Assembly (NCBI GenBank): GCA_030684555.1
Contig: JAUXVN010000001.1
Location: 1 to 64,000 of the forward strand
DNA: 64,000 nt
Origin: Ignavibacteria bacterium
GTDB taxonomy: Bacteria > Bacteroidota > Ignavibacteria > Ignavibacteriales > Ignavibacteriaceae
Reading direction: 5' to 3'
Shown here: positions 45,420 to 54,603 of the stretch, one piece after another
How positions within the stretch are numbered: position 1 is the stretch's first letter
Layout: each line of letters begins with the position of its first letter
Program-made: the position numbers and the translations under genes
The notes under the pieces: model-generated
The model's database searches: none
What the model was told of the DNA's origin: nothing
What the model saw: only the letters and a program-made list of their open reading frames with translations

Positions 45420-46802
45420 CTACAAATTAAAGTACATAGTATATTCGAACGGATGTGGCATTGTTCCAATTGCCTTAATTTCTTTCTTTTTAATATTTAC
45501 CCATTGTTGCAAAAGTTCATCTGTAAATAATCCTCCTCTACGTAAAAATTCATTATCAACTTCTAACGTATCAATTGCTTCTGTAAGATTACGCGGCAGA
45601 AAATGTATATGATCATCTTTCGGCTCTTCGAGGAAATTTCTATCAATCGGTCCAAATCCCTCTTTTACCGGATCAATTTTATTTACAACACCGTCAATAC
45701 CTGCTAATAACATTGCCGATAAACATAAATAAGGATTAGCTGTAGCATCAGGTGGACGATATTCAAAGCGTGTCTCTTCGGGATTAATCACATATTTTGG
45801 AATCCTTATAGCTGATGCTCTGTTCCCCTGCCCATAGGTTAATGCTACTGGAGCTTCAAAACCCGGGACTAATCTCTTAAACGAATTTGTACTTGGATTT
45901 GTAAAAGCCGAAAGTGCGGGACCATGTTTTAAAAGTCCGCCAATAAAAAATCTACCCAGTTCATTAATATTTCCATATTCTCCCTTCTGATGAAAAGCAT
46001 TTTTTCCATTTTTTGTAAGATAAAGATGAAGATGCATTCCATTTCCGGCTTGATGGTACATCGGTTTGGGCATGAACGTTATAAATATATCATTCTTTCT
46101 TGCAAGGTTGAATAACGCATACTTTACAGTAACTATGTTGTCTGCTGTTTGTAATAAGTCACTAAAGTAGGTTTCAATTTCCTGTTGCCCGCGTTCTCCA
46201 ACTTCATGATGGTGGTATTTCACTTTTACACCAAATTGCTGTAATACTTTACAAGCCATATCTCTGAAATCATCATAGACATCAAAAGGATTTGCGGCAT
46301 GATAAGCGTTTGTGTAAAATTCCTCAGCATGTTCTACTTCATAATATGCTGAAGAAGTTCGAGTATCGAATCTTACTTTTTTGAAAATATAGAATTCAAA
46401 TTCCGGTCCCCATAAAGACATATCAGCACCGGTGAACTCTTTTAGTAATTGCTCAGCACGTTTTGCAATATACCTGCCATCTTGTGAGAAGGGAGAATGA
46501 GCTTTGTCAGTTAAATTGATGTGAGCATAAAAACTTAGCGTTGGGGCATCTCTAAATTGATCAAGGACAGCAGTAGATAGATCGGGAATAAGAATCATAT
46601 CACTATTCTCAACTTTTAGGAAGCCATAACTGGAGCCATCAAAACCAACTCCTTCTTCAAGTAGTTTTTCGATTATTCCGTTATAGTATGGAAGTGTGAT
46701 ATGATGTAATCTTCCTTGCAAATCGATACACTTTAAATCAATAAATTCGATTTTATATTTTTCAATTAGTGCTTTTGTATTAGCTAAAGAATCAGTTTGC
46801 AT
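45420..46802 (-). CDS. glnA: glutamine synthetase, type I
   Basis: A 460-aa enzyme making glutamine from glutamate, ammonia and ATP. GSI motifs: VGFDGSSYGFLKVENSDMIL, GPEFEFYIFKKV, the ATP site KPMYHQAGNGMHLHLYLTKN, NPSTNSFKRLVPGFEAPVAL and RASAIRIPK with FEYRPPDATANPYLCLSAML. An adenylylation-type tyrosine region (NLTEAID in place of NLY) is not conserved, suggesting regulation by feedback or PII rather than by adenylylation. It stands alone, divergent from fumC. Confidence 0.95.
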   Translation of the reverse strand: MQTDSLANTKALIEKYKIEFIDLKCIDLQGRLHHITLPYYNGIIEKLLEEGVGFDGSSYGFLKVENSDMILIPDLSTAVLDQFRDAPTLSFYAHINLTDKAHSPFSQDGRYIAKRAEQLLKEFTGADMSLWGPEFEFYIFKKVRFDTRTSSAYYEVEHAEEFYTNAYHAANPFDVYDDFRDMACKVLQQFGVKVKYHHHEVGERGQQEIETYFSDLLQTADNIVTVKYALFNLARKNDIFITFMPKPMYHQAGNGMHLHLYLTKNGKNAFHQKGEYGNINELGRFFIGGLLKHGPALSAFTNPSTNSFKRLVPGFEAPVALTYGQGNRASAIRIPKYVINPEETRFEYRPPDATANPYLCLSAMLLAGIDGVVNKIDPVKEGFGPIDRNFLEEPKDDHIHFLPRNLTEAIDTLEVDNEFLRRGGLFTDELLQQWVNIKKKEIKAIGTMPHPFEYTMYFNL

Positions 46803-46994
46803 AAAATATCTCCGAAGATTTATGATGGGTTTTAATCAAAACAATAAAACCAAAACATTTTTTAAATGACATATTAAAAATAGTGCTTATTCATCATCCG
46901 GCAAAGGAGAATCAGGAATAGAAATTTTGCAATACGAGAATTAATAATAATTCCAAAATATTCTGTTCAATATTCCGTATCTAAAAACTCTTCT

Positions 46995-47024
46995 TTCGAT
47001 TTCTTAAAGAAAAAACTAAATTTG
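46995..47024 (+). promoter_or_regulatory. candidate promoter of fumC
   Basis: TAAATTTG at 47017-47024 fits the -7 box. TTCG at 46995-46998 is a weak -33 match with an 18-nt spacer. The transcript would begin about 30 nt before the fumC ATG and include its GAGGAG ribosome binding site. Confidence 0.4.
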
Positions 47025-47059
47025 AGTCATAATTATATTTTAAATAGAGGAGATATTTT

Positions 47060-48451
47060 ATGAGCTTCAGAATCGAAACTGACACAATGGGGGAAATTCA
47101 AGTTCCTTCCGATAAATATTATGGCGCGCAAACTGCACGTTCACTAATGAACTTCAAAATAGGCGGGGAAAGAATACCAAAACCTCTAATTAGAGCTTTT
47201 GGAATCCTTAAAAAAGCTGCGGCTCTCACAAATAAAGAACTTGGAATTCTTTCAGATGAAAAAACCACCCTTATCGTTCAAGCAGCTGATGAGGTAATTG
47301 ACGGAAAACTTGAAGAGCATTTTCCTCTTGTAGTATGGCAAACAGGCAGCGGCACTCAATCAAATATGAATGTGAATGAAGTGATCTCAAACCGGGCTAT
47401 AGAAATTGCAGGTGGAGTAATGGGAAGTAAAAAACCAATTCACCCGAATGATGATGTAAACAAAGCTCAATCTTCAAATGATACTTTTCCAACTGCAATG
47501 CACATCGCGGCTGTTGAAGAAATACACGCTGAATTAATCCCTATGGTAACAAAATTGCGTGATGCACTCGCTAAAAAATCTGTAGAATTTACGGATATTA
47601 TTAAAATTGGCAGAACCCATCTAATGGATGCAACTCCCCTGACTCTCGGGCAAGAATTCTCAGGATATACTCAACAATTAACAAACGGATTAGAAAGAAT
47701 TCATGCAGCTCTACCAAGATTATACGAATTAGCACTTGGTGGAACAGCAGTTGGTACAGGTCTAAATACACACCCGGAGTTTGCTGTTAAGTCAGCAGAA
47801 AAAATTGCAGAACTAACAGGAAAGAACTTTATCACTGCAAGAAATAAATTTGAAGCTCTTGCCACTCACGATGCTTTAGTTGAATTTCACGGAGTTCTAA
47901 AAACATTAGCTGCTTCTTTAATGAAAATCGCAAACGATGTAAGGTGGCTTGGTTCCGGTCCAAGATGTGGTATTGGAGAGTTAAGCCTTCCTGAAAATGA
48001 ACCGGGAAGTTCAATTATGCCCGGAAAAGTTAATCCTACACAATCAGAAGCTATGACGATGGTTTGCGCTCAAGTTTTTGGAAATGATGTAGCTGTAAAC
48101 TTTGGCGGCGCAATGGGAAATTTTGAACTGAATGTTTTTAAACCTGTTATTATTTATAATGTCCTTCAATCAATAAAACTAATTGCTGATGCTTGTGATA
48201 GTTTTACAGAACATTGTGTTGCTGGGATCTTACCAAATACATTAAACATTCAAAAACATCTTGAAAATTCTTTGATGCTTGTAACATCTCTAAATCCACA
48301 TATAGGTTATGATAATGCAGCTAAAGTTGCAAAAAAAGCTCACAAGGAAAACACAACACTAAAAGAAGCTGTTATTGCTTTGGGATTATTAACATCTGAA
48401 AAATTTGATGAAGTTGTAAGACCTGAAAATATGATTGGACCAAAAGCATAA
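47060..48451 (+). CDS. fumC: class II fumarate hydratase
   Basis: A 463-aa tricarboxylic-acid-cycle enzyme interconverting fumarate and malate without an Fe-S cluster. Conserved parts: [20 protein letters not shown], the substrate motif [55 protein letters not shown] and the signature [20 protein letters not shown] with the catalytic Ser. Length and order are normal. SD GAGGAG lies 7-9 nt before the ATG. It is followed by a strong intrinsic terminator and is monocistronic. Confidence 0.97.
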   Translation: MSFRIETDTMGEIQVPSDKYYGAQTARSLMNFKIGGERIPKPLIRAFGILKKAAALTNKELGILSDEKTTLIVQAADEVIDGKLEEHFPLVVWQTGSGTQSNMNVNEVISNRAIEIAGGVMGSKKPIHPNDDVNKAQSSNDTFPTAMHIAAVEEIHAELIPMVTKLRDALAKKSVEFTDIIKIGRTHLMDATPLTLGQEFSGYTQQLTNGLERIHAALPRLYELALGGTAVGTGLNTHPEFAVKSAEKIAELTGKNFITARNKFEALATHDALVEFHGVLKTLAASLMKIANDVRWLGSGPRCGIGELSLPENEPGSSIMPGKVNPTQSEAMTMVCAQVFGNDVAVNFGGAMGNFELNVFKPVIIYNVLQSIKLIADACDSFTEHCVAGILPNTLNIQKHLENSLMLVTSLNPHIGYDNAAKVAKKAHKENTTLKEAVIALGLLTSEKFDEVVRPENMIGPKA

Positions 48452-48471
48452 TTAATTTTACTCACATGAAG

Positions 48472-48499
48472 CCCTCTCCAATGAGAGGGTTTTCTTTTT
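48472..48499 (+). terminator. intrinsic terminator after fumC
   Basis: CCCTCTC-CAAT-GAGAGGG makes a perfect 7-bp stem with a 4-nt loop, followed by TTTTCTTTTT, 20 nt after the fumC stop. Confidence 0.88.
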
Positions 48500-48512
48500 C
48501 TGAAGGTATTTC

Positions 48513-49202
48513 ATGTTTTCCCATGTAAACTTTGATGGACTATTTTCTTTATTCATATTTTGTATTGAAATTTTGTTCATTCTTAATCTTCTCTACTTTG
48601 CTAACAGAAATCGTACAAACCTAATTGGACTTGCGATGCTGACTGTACTTGCGTGTTATCAATTCATTGAATTTCTAATTTGTAATCAGATGATACAATC
48701 ACCGACGATAGCCTATTTTGCTTTTGTTGATATTTCATTTTTGCCCCCATTCGGGCTAATGCTTTCATTATCGCTTAACAACAAACTAAAAAAAGTACAT
48801 TTACTTGCATTCGTACCGGCTTTAACTTTACTCATCTATTATGCGGGAATGATTGAAACATTTAAAGTTGTAAGATGCTCTTTCTTTTATGCAATGTACC
48901 ACTACCCGTTTGGTGATCTATATGGATTCATATATTATATTCCTGTTATTCTCACTCTTATAATCTTTACTCTCGGAATAAAAAATAATATAGATCCCGA
49001 AAAAATATTTTTCAATAAAGTACTATTAACAGGTTATTTGTTATTTGTAATACCATCGATTATAGCATTCATCGTTTATCCTGAATTTTGGCGAATGGTT
49101 GAAAGTGTTATGTGTAAGTTCGCCTTTTTATTTGCCTGTTGCGTGAGTTATTTTATTCTGAAAAACGGTAGACTAAGAAAAGAAATTAAAGTTGTCTTTT
49201 AG
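48513..49202 (+). CDS. unknown seven-TM membrane protein
   Basis: A 229-aa protein with about seven TM helices and short loops. The topology resembles the 7TM sensor halves of histidine kinases and other signalling proteins, but no soluble output domain follows. Noticeable are paired aromatic and cysteine residues (QFIEFLICNQMIQ, VRCSFFYAMYHYPFGDLYG). ATG at 48513 follows the fumC terminator directly; GAAGGTA could be a weak ribosome site. The next gene begins on the base after its stop, so the two are likely translated together. No family was recognised. Confidence 0.7.
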   Translation: MFSHVNFDGLFSLFIFCIEILFILNLLYFANRNRTNLIGLAMLTVLACYQFIEFLICNQMIQSPTIAYFAFVDISFLPPFGLMLSLSLNNKLKKVHLLAFVPALTLLIYYAGMIETFKVVRCSFFYAMYHYPFGDLYGFIYYIPVILTLIIFTLGIKNNIDPEKIFFNKVLLTGYLLFVIPSIIAFIVYPEFWRMVESVMCKFAFLFACCVSYFILKNGRLRKEIKVVF

Positions 49203-49538
49203 ATGAAGGAAAATATGGAAACAATTCTAAATATATATGTAATAATCGATAATAATTTTGTGACTTCCTTTAAGGCTAAAGCATATAGTATAGGCGGAAG
49301 CGATGATGAGAAAATTTCTTTTTTAAAATCGAATTCAGTCAAAGATTATGATTCTGCTTATGTTTTTGATTCTCCCAAAGATGAAAAAAATCAGTTCATG
49401 ACTTATAAGAAATTTTCAAAAATGGAGAAACATGAGAAACAATATATGCTGTTTGAAGAAATCTTCGAAAAGTTTAAAGTTCCGGAAAGTCCTCTAATCT
49501 GTGTTACTCCTGTTGTTGACGGTAAAATAATAGATTAG
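49203..49538 (+). CDS. unknown 111-aa cytosolic protein
   Basis: A soluble protein that I do not recognise. It is made mostly of alternating strands and helices (ILNIYVIIDNNFVTSFKAKA, FDSPKDEKNQFMTYKKF) and ends with PLICVTPVVDGKIID. The ATG directly abuts the preceding membrane protein's stop; a second ATG 12 nt on is possible. The pairing suggests a partner of that membrane protein. Its stop is one base from the convergent methyltransferase stop. Confidence 0.65.
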   Translation: MKENMETILNIYVIIDNNFVTSFKAKAYSIGGSDDEKISFLKSNSVKDYDSAYVFDSPKDEKNQFMTYKKFSKMEKHEKQYMLFEEIFEKFKVPESPLICVTPVVDGKIID

Positions 49539-49539
49539 T

Positions 49540-50343
49540 TTATTTTTTGCGAAGCACGATTACAAAAGAATCAGAATCATCGCTATCATCAAGTTCCCGC
49601 GGGGGGATTAACGAATTTCCATAAAACCAATAAGCATCAAATTGCTGTGAGAGTTCGATAAATAATTTCATTTCTTGCGCCAGGTAAAAACGATGATAAC
49701 TTTTACTTTCACTTTTATCTTTTAATATTCCATTTTCCCAAATCTTAAATCCGGTCGTTACATTCCAAAGTTGTGTTATAGAATTATATTCATCTGAAGG
49801 ATCACCGAATTGAATTTCCACTTTAAAATCATCCTGTTTTGTAATCCATCTATTTGCTTCTTCATCCGGAAAAAAATAACGGGGATGAGTTCCTTCAATC
49901 AAGTAAATTCCCCCTTTAACCATAACCTCTGCAACTGATTGAAAGTGTTTAAGCAGATTTTCATTTGTTGTAATGTGTGAAATGCTCTCCATCAAATTGG
50001 TTATAAAATGAACTTTTTTCGGAAGGGTAAAATTGACAAAATCATCAACAACATATTCACAATAATATTTTTCATCTTCATCTTTAAGTTTAGCATATTC
50101 AATCATGTCATTTGAAAGATCAAGTCCGATTGAACTCCACCCCCTTTTTACAAACTCGCGTGCGTGGTTTGCGGGACCACATGCAAGTTCTAGAAAGTAT
50201 TTTTGTTTTGATTCCTCACAAACTGAATGTTTATTAAAAATCCATTCAAGAAAATCGCACTCCGTTATATAATCTCTGTCAGAAAAAGCTATATCGTAAG
50301 CTTTAGCAAGTCGATAGAATTCTTTGTTACCCATGTAAATCAT
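49540..50343 (-). CDS. class I SAM-dependent methyltransferase
   Basis: A 267-aa enzyme with a Rossmann-type SAM site: motif I YFLELACGPANHAREFVKRG (about 44-63), followed by SIGLDLSNDMIEYAKLK (acidic loop) and motif IV VHFITNLMESISHIT. The N-terminus FYRLAKAYDIAFSDRDY is typical of small-molecule methyltransferases. The substrate is unknown. It is a single gene, in a tail-to-tail position with the 111-aa protein. Confidence 0.85.
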   Translation of the reverse strand: MIYMGNKEFYRLAKAYDIAFSDRDYITECDFLEWIFNKHSVCEESKQKYFLELACGPANHAREFVKRGWSSIGLDLSNDMIEYAKLKDEDEKYYCEYVVDDFVNFTLPKKVHFITNLMESISHITTNENLLKHFQSVAEVMVKGGIYLIEGTHPRYFFPDEEANRWITKQDDFKVEIQFGDPSDEYNSITQLWNVTTGFKIWENGILKDKSESKSYHRFYLAQEMKLFIELSQQFDAYWFYGNSLIPPRELDDSDDSDSFVIVLRKK

Positions 50344-50754
50344 CAGTTGTTAATAAAATAGCGTTGCAAAATAGCATAAATAATCCGATATCTTCAAATA
50401 TTTTCCCAACTCCTTATACTTATAGAGATATTAAAACGAGGCATTAATGTTGAGAAGAGAATAATGAGAAACCGTAGATGAAATCTAAAAAATGGTTTTC
50501 CTTACAAACGAAAAGCTTCCACACCATAGCGAATTTTTAATTATTATTGAGTATGGTAAACAAACCAAGTTAAACAAACAATTTGATATAGCCTTTGATT
50601 AAGGAGGTTCAAGCAAAGCAATATCGGATTTAAGATAATTATTCTTCTATATCCAAAGTGAATTTTGATAAAAGAATTGTACAATAGATTGGTTATAATT
50701 TGACTTTATCACACTGCTCACCTATATTAAACAACAATTTTCAGAAAGTAGATA
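50344..50754. other. 411-bp intergenic region ahead of the Crp-family gene
   Basis: No gene was found, and the longest ATG-started frame is 20 codons (about 50478-50540). It contains a very strong Shine-Dalgarno-like TAAGGAGGTT at 50600-50609 with no ATG, GTG or TTG at a usable distance. AT-rich stretches occur near 50690-50705 (TTATAATTTGAC), but no full -33/-7 promoter pair. It presumably carries the promoters of both divergent neighbours. Confidence 0.5.
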
Positions 50755-51441
50755 ATGTTAGAACAGAAGGATGAGTTTTTAAAGTACGTCCCAATTTTTA
50801 CAGGTCTAAATTCAGGTACACTTTCCAAAATCGCACAATTAGGAAAGTTGTTATCTTTTCCGACTGAATCGCTTATTCTAATGGAACATGAAACCGGTTC
50901 AGCTCTTTTTGTAATTGCAAAAGGAAGTGTAAAAGTTTCAAGGGTAAGTGAAGACGGAAGAGAAGTTATATTAACAATCTTACAGGAATCTGATTTTTTT
51001 GGTGAAATGGCCATACTCGATGGTCTCAACCGTTCTGCCAACGTTACTGCGATGGAAGAGGTTGAAATTTTTATGATTCAAAGAACCGACTTTCTTGATC
51101 TGCTCTACAATCACCCTGAAGTCTCAATTGCCCTTCTTCAGGAACTAACAAAACGCCTGCGTGCTGCCGATATGAAGATTAAATCTCTCTCCCTTAAAGA
51201 CGCAGAAGGAAAAGTTGCAACAGTTATTTTACAATTGGCTGATGATATCGGTAGAATAAGGCAAGGGAAAGTTGAAATAGAACGACTTCCTTTGCAAAAT
51301 GACCTGGCAAATATGGCAGGGACATCTAGGGAGACAATTTCTAGAACTCTACATTCATTCGCAAAAAGAGGTTATATTGAATTGGAAGGAACTCGTCTCA
51401 TTATTCCGAACTACGAAGCATTCAGAGACATTTTCAAGTAA
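50755..51441 (+). CDS. Crp/Fnr-family transcriptional regulator
   Basis: A 228-aa regulator with an N-terminal cyclic-nucleotide-binding-like beta-roll (about 10-125, ESDFFGEMAILDGLNRSANV) and a C-terminal HTH_CRP winged helix (about 150-225). The recognition helix lies in LANMAGTSRETISRTLHSFA. The cysteines needed for an FNR-type Fe-S cluster are absent. The beta-roll FGEMAIL...RSA block resembles the CRP phosphate-binding cassette, so a nucleotide ligand is plausible. Its target genes are unknown. Its 3' end overlaps the following PHP gene. Confidence 0.92.
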   Translation: MLEQKDEFLKYVPIFTGLNSGTLSKIAQLGKLLSFPTESLILMEHETGSALFVIAKGSVKVSRVSEDGREVILTILQESDFFGEMAILDGLNRSANVTAMEEVEIFMIQRTDFLDLLYNHPEVSIALLQELTKRLRAADMKIKSLSLKDAEGKVATVILQLADDIGRIRQGKVEIERLPLQNDLANMAGTSRETISRTLHSFAKRGYIELEGTRLIIPNYEAFRDIFK

Positions 51442-52267
51442 CAGTATTAAAAAGAATAGAGTTGATCTCCATATTCATACAACCGCTTCCGATGGTTTTT
51501 ATTCCCCTCAAGAAGTAATTAAAAAAGCTGTATCTGCCGGATTAAATATTATTAGTATTACTGATCATGACACAATTGATGAAGTTAAGTTATATGCTGA
51601 TAAAGTTGGGATAGAAGTTGTCACAGGTATTGAATTAAGTGCTGAATTTGATAACCGCGAAGTACATATCCTAGGTTATTTCTTCGATCATAAAGATAAA
51701 GAATTTCTACTCTCAATCGATAATTTTAGGAAAAGTCGATTTGAACGAGTTAAAAAGTTTATCACAAAACTGAATGAACAAGGAATTATGATTACTCTTA
51801 ATGATGTAATTGCAAAATCTAATTCTAGTTCGTTAGGCAGACCGCATATTGCACAAGCAATTATCGATAAAGGATATGCCAAAAGTTTTTATGAAGTCTT
51901 CGCAAAGTATTTAGGAAACAATTCACCATCATTTGTTAAAAAAGATTTTTTAGCTCCGGAAACTGCTTTCGAGCTGATAAACCGAGCTGGCGGTATATCA
52001 ATAATAGCGCATCCCGGAGCTATTTCCGAAGTGACAGTCAGAAATTTCATTAAATCTGGAGTTAATGGCTTTGAGGTAAATCATCCTTCCCATTCTTCAT
52101 TACAAAAAAAATATTATAGTGAAGTAATAACAAAATATAATTTAATTGGAACTGCCGGTTCTGATTTTCACGGTGGAAAACGATCGGATGAATCTAATCT
52201 CGGGAATTTTTACCTCACAACTACACAATTCAATTTGATACGCGAAAGAGTTCATAATTTAAAATGA
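51377..52267 (+). CDS. PHP-domain phosphoesterase
   Basis: About 296 aa with a PHP metal-binding domain. The motifs are VDLHIHTTASDG (HxH), ISITDHDTIDEV, GIELSAEFDNREVHILGYF, GGISIIAHPGAI and AGSDFHGG. Relatives are RNase AM/TrpH (5'-3' exonuclease/3',5'-nucleotide phosphatase), the likely activity. No standard start lies after the Crp stop codon. TTG at 51377 (AGAGG 6 nt upstream) implies a 65-bp overlap with the Crp gene. ATT at 51446 or a +1 frameshift fusion are alternatives. The frame itself remains open to 51299. Confidence 0.85.
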   Translation: MNWKELVSLFRTTKHSETFSSNSIKKNRVDLHIHTTASDGFYSPQEVIKKAVSAGLNIISITDHDTIDEVKLYADKVGIEVVTGIELSAEFDNREVHILGYFFDHKDKEFLLSIDNFRKSRFERVKKFITKLNEQGIMITLNDVIAKSNSSSLGRPHIAQAIIDKGYAKSFYEVFAKYLGNNSPSFVKKDFLAPETAFELINRAGGISIIAHPGAISEVTVRNFIKSGVNGFEVNHPSHSSLQKKYYSEVITKYNLIGTAGSDFHGGKRSDESNLGNFYLTTTQFNLIRERVHNLK

Positions 52268-52308
52268 ACAAAAAGTATTGTAATTTTAGACGTTAATTAT
52301 TTTAGGAA

Positions 52309-52779
52309 ATGAAAATGAATTTTATCGAAGGTCATCTTAAAGCAGATTCATTAAAAATCGCTTTGGTTCAAAGTCGTTTTAATGATTTTATAACACAAAA
52401 ATTAGTGGAAGGTGCAACCGACTGTCTTTTAAGACATGGCGGGAATGAGGAGAACTTTACTTTAGTTAAAGTCCCCGGTGCTTTTGAAATTCCGCTTGTG
52501 GCTGAAAAATTAGCAGCTTCTAAAAAGTATGATGCAGTTATCTGTTTAGGTGCAGTGATTAGAGGCGCAACTCCCCACTTCGAATATGTTGCAAGTGAAG
52601 TTACAAAAGGAATTGCTCATGTTAGTTTAAAATACGGAACACCTGTTTCTTTCGGAATTTTAACAACAGATTCAATCGAGCAGGCAATTGAACGTGCAGG
52701 AACTAAAGCCGGTAATAAAGGCTGGGATGCCGCTCTTTCTGCAATTGAGATGTGTAATCTTCTGAAAAATTTAGTTTAG
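52309..52779 (+). CDS. ribH: 6,7-dimethyl-8-ribityllumazine synthase
   Basis: A 156-aa riboflavin-pathway enzyme that joins the pyrimidine and the four-carbon phosphate and normally forms an icosahedral shell. Key motifs: [55 protein letters not shown] (catalytic His nearby), [20 protein letters not shown] and [16 protein letters not shown]-like AGGAAA lies just upstream of two possible ATGs (52309, 52315). The other rib genes are not in the window. Confidence 0.96.
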   Translation: MKMNFIEGHLKADSLKIALVQSRFNDFITQKLVEGATDCLLRHGGNEENFTLVKVPGAFEIPLVAEKLAASKKYDAVICLGAVIRGATPHFEYVASEVTKGIAHVSLKYGTPVSFGILTTDSIEQAIERAGTKAGNKGWDAALSAIEMCNLLKNLV

Positions 52780-52809
52780 AATTTAAGGCCTCCCTTTTTG
52801 TGGAATCTT

Positions 52810-54441
52810 TTATTTGAATTTAATTCGTCTAAAATCATTTCCGTCATAATAAAGATGGAAATAATTTTTCATTTCATTGGATACCACAACATCGCATTTC
52901 GCATGAGGGTAAATCGAGTCGTCTAATTTATTCTTAACCTTAATACTGTAATCACTATTTGCAAATTCCAATTCCTCGTTAATGAATACTCTTCTTGATT
53001 TTCCCCCTTCCTGTAAAAATCGACCTCCCTCCAAAACCAGTGTAAAAGTTGAATCAGATTTCCTAACAAATTCAATATTTGAATTAGACAATGCTATTTC
53101 GCTCCTTAGAGGGGAAAGAACCTCAATCATTTTACCATCTAAAGCATATTGGAAAGTTTGTTGAGATCCTAATTTCATTATTGGAACCCTTTTATATTTA
53201 TCAGGCAATCCCCAAACAACTATTGTGTCCGAATCAAGATGATTTTTGTTTTGCTGAATATTTTGAATAATCCTATCCATTTTTGCTCCAGCTTCATTCC
53301 AGTTCAGCGAAGCTGAAATATTTGTATAAAAAAGTATCAGAAAAATAATCAAACCCATCACATAGAAATATTTTTTTGAAATTAATCTTTCAGATATTTT
53401 AATTATCAAAAATGATAGTAACCAGACTAATCCGATAGATGCTATAAAAGCATACCATCTCATAAATGCCGGAAGAACGGGAATGATAAAAATTAAATAC
53501 CATCCACCTGAAAATAGCAGCATCTCCTTTTCCCTTTTTTTAATGGTGGGATAAATCTTCATAATTATCATTGCGAGTAAGACAGTCACGACAATACCAC
53601 TAAAAAGCAATTGTGTGAGAGAAAATTTGAAAAATATTATTTCTAACCAATCAGGAGAAACGAAAGAAACCGGAATATATAGAAGGAAGTTTTTAATCAT
53701 TGATATAATATTAGAGTCATTAAAATGATGGGCGCCGAATGGATTACTGTTAATAAACACTATTCTATAAAACAAATAAAGGCTGAAAGTAATAATCATC
53801 AAACCAATTGTGTTTAATGTTTTTCTTAATTTAATTTTATCCAGAGGTTTGATAATTATTAAAATTAACAACGGGAGAATAAGCAGGATAAAAGCAATTT
53901 CTTTTGAGAATAGTGATAGAAGGAAAAAAAGAAATACCCAAAAATAATCTGCACTAACTGTGATTTTCTTTTCTATCAAACTTATAACTTTTATAAATGT
54001 AATCAATATGAATATAGCAGATAAATTTTCAACCATATCAGATAACCATGCTGTGTGCAACTCATGTGATGGAAGCATGGCAAAAACTAATCCGGAAAGA
54101 ACTGCTACCCGTCTATCAAATCCAATTTTGTGAGCGCTTAAAACAACTAATCCGGGGACTATTGAATAAAGTACAAGCGCAGTTAGATGGAATAAAAAAG
54201 GTTGGAAACCGTTTAGGAAAAGTAAAATATTGTAGATTAATTTTACCAATGGTCGCCAATAATATCCCCATGAATGTAAATTCCAAAATGGAGAAAATAT
54301 TTCCAAAAAATTACCTGGAGTGGTTCCACCAATAATTTGAAAATCATCATTCATAAAAGAGACAAAAATCATTGGAAACCATGAGACAAAAGCAACTGAG
54401 CTGCAAATGATAATATCACTAATTTGAATTTTGCGGTTCAA
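52810..54441 (-). CDS. GT-C-like polytopic membrane protein
   Basis: A 543-aa protein with about 10-12 TM helices in its first 390 residues and a periplasmic C-terminal domain (about 395-543). The first loop carries SFMNDDFQII, an acidic pair placed like the catalytic Asp of GT-C glycosyltransferases (PMT/ArnT type), followed by YYWRPLVKLIYNILLFLNG and AMLPSHELHTAWLSDMVENL. It likely transfers sugar from a polyprenyl carrier to an envelope acceptor, but no close family was identified. It is monocistronic and converges with ribH, leaving 30 bp. Confidence 0.7.
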   Translation of the reverse strand: MNRKIQISDIIICSSVAFVSWFPMIFVSFMNDDFQIIGGTTPGNFLEIFSPFWNLHSWGYYWRPLVKLIYNILLFLNGFQPFLFHLTALVLYSIVPGLVVLSAHKIGFDRRVAVLSGLVFAMLPSHELHTAWLSDMVENLSAIFILITFIKVISLIEKKITVSADYFWVFLFFLLSLFSKEIAFILLILPLLILIIIKPLDKIKLRKTLNTIGLMIITFSLYLFYRIVFINSNPFGAHHFNDSNIISMIKNFLLYIPVSFVSPDWLEIIFFKFSLTQLLFSGIVVTVLLAMIIMKIYPTIKKREKEMLLFSGGWYLIFIIPVLPAFMRWYAFIASIGLVWLLSFLIIKISERLISKKYFYVMGLIIFLILFYTNISASLNWNEAGAKMDRIIQNIQQNKNHLDSDTIVVWGLPDKYKRVPIMKLGSQQTFQYALDGKMIEVLSPLRSEIALSNSNIEFVRKSDSTFTLVLEGGRFLQEGGKSRRVFINEELEFANSDYSIKVKNKLDDSIYPHAKCDVVVSNEMKNYFHLYYDGNDFRRIKFK

Positions 54442-54603
54442 ATTTTACCTTTTGATATTTGTACTGTTTCGATAAATTTATCAATCGAAATATAAACAGT
54501 TTAAACTGTTACTTGATAATGATTTTTCTAATTCACGTATAAAGATTTTTTAATGAAGATATCGCTTACCCAAAATCTCCTTTTACTATCAATAAGGAAT
54601 TTG

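Noticed and set aside
50755-51441. FNR-type oxygen sensor
   Set aside because: The Crp-family protein lacks the N-terminal cysteine cluster needed for an Fe-S centre, so no oxygen-sensing role is claimed.
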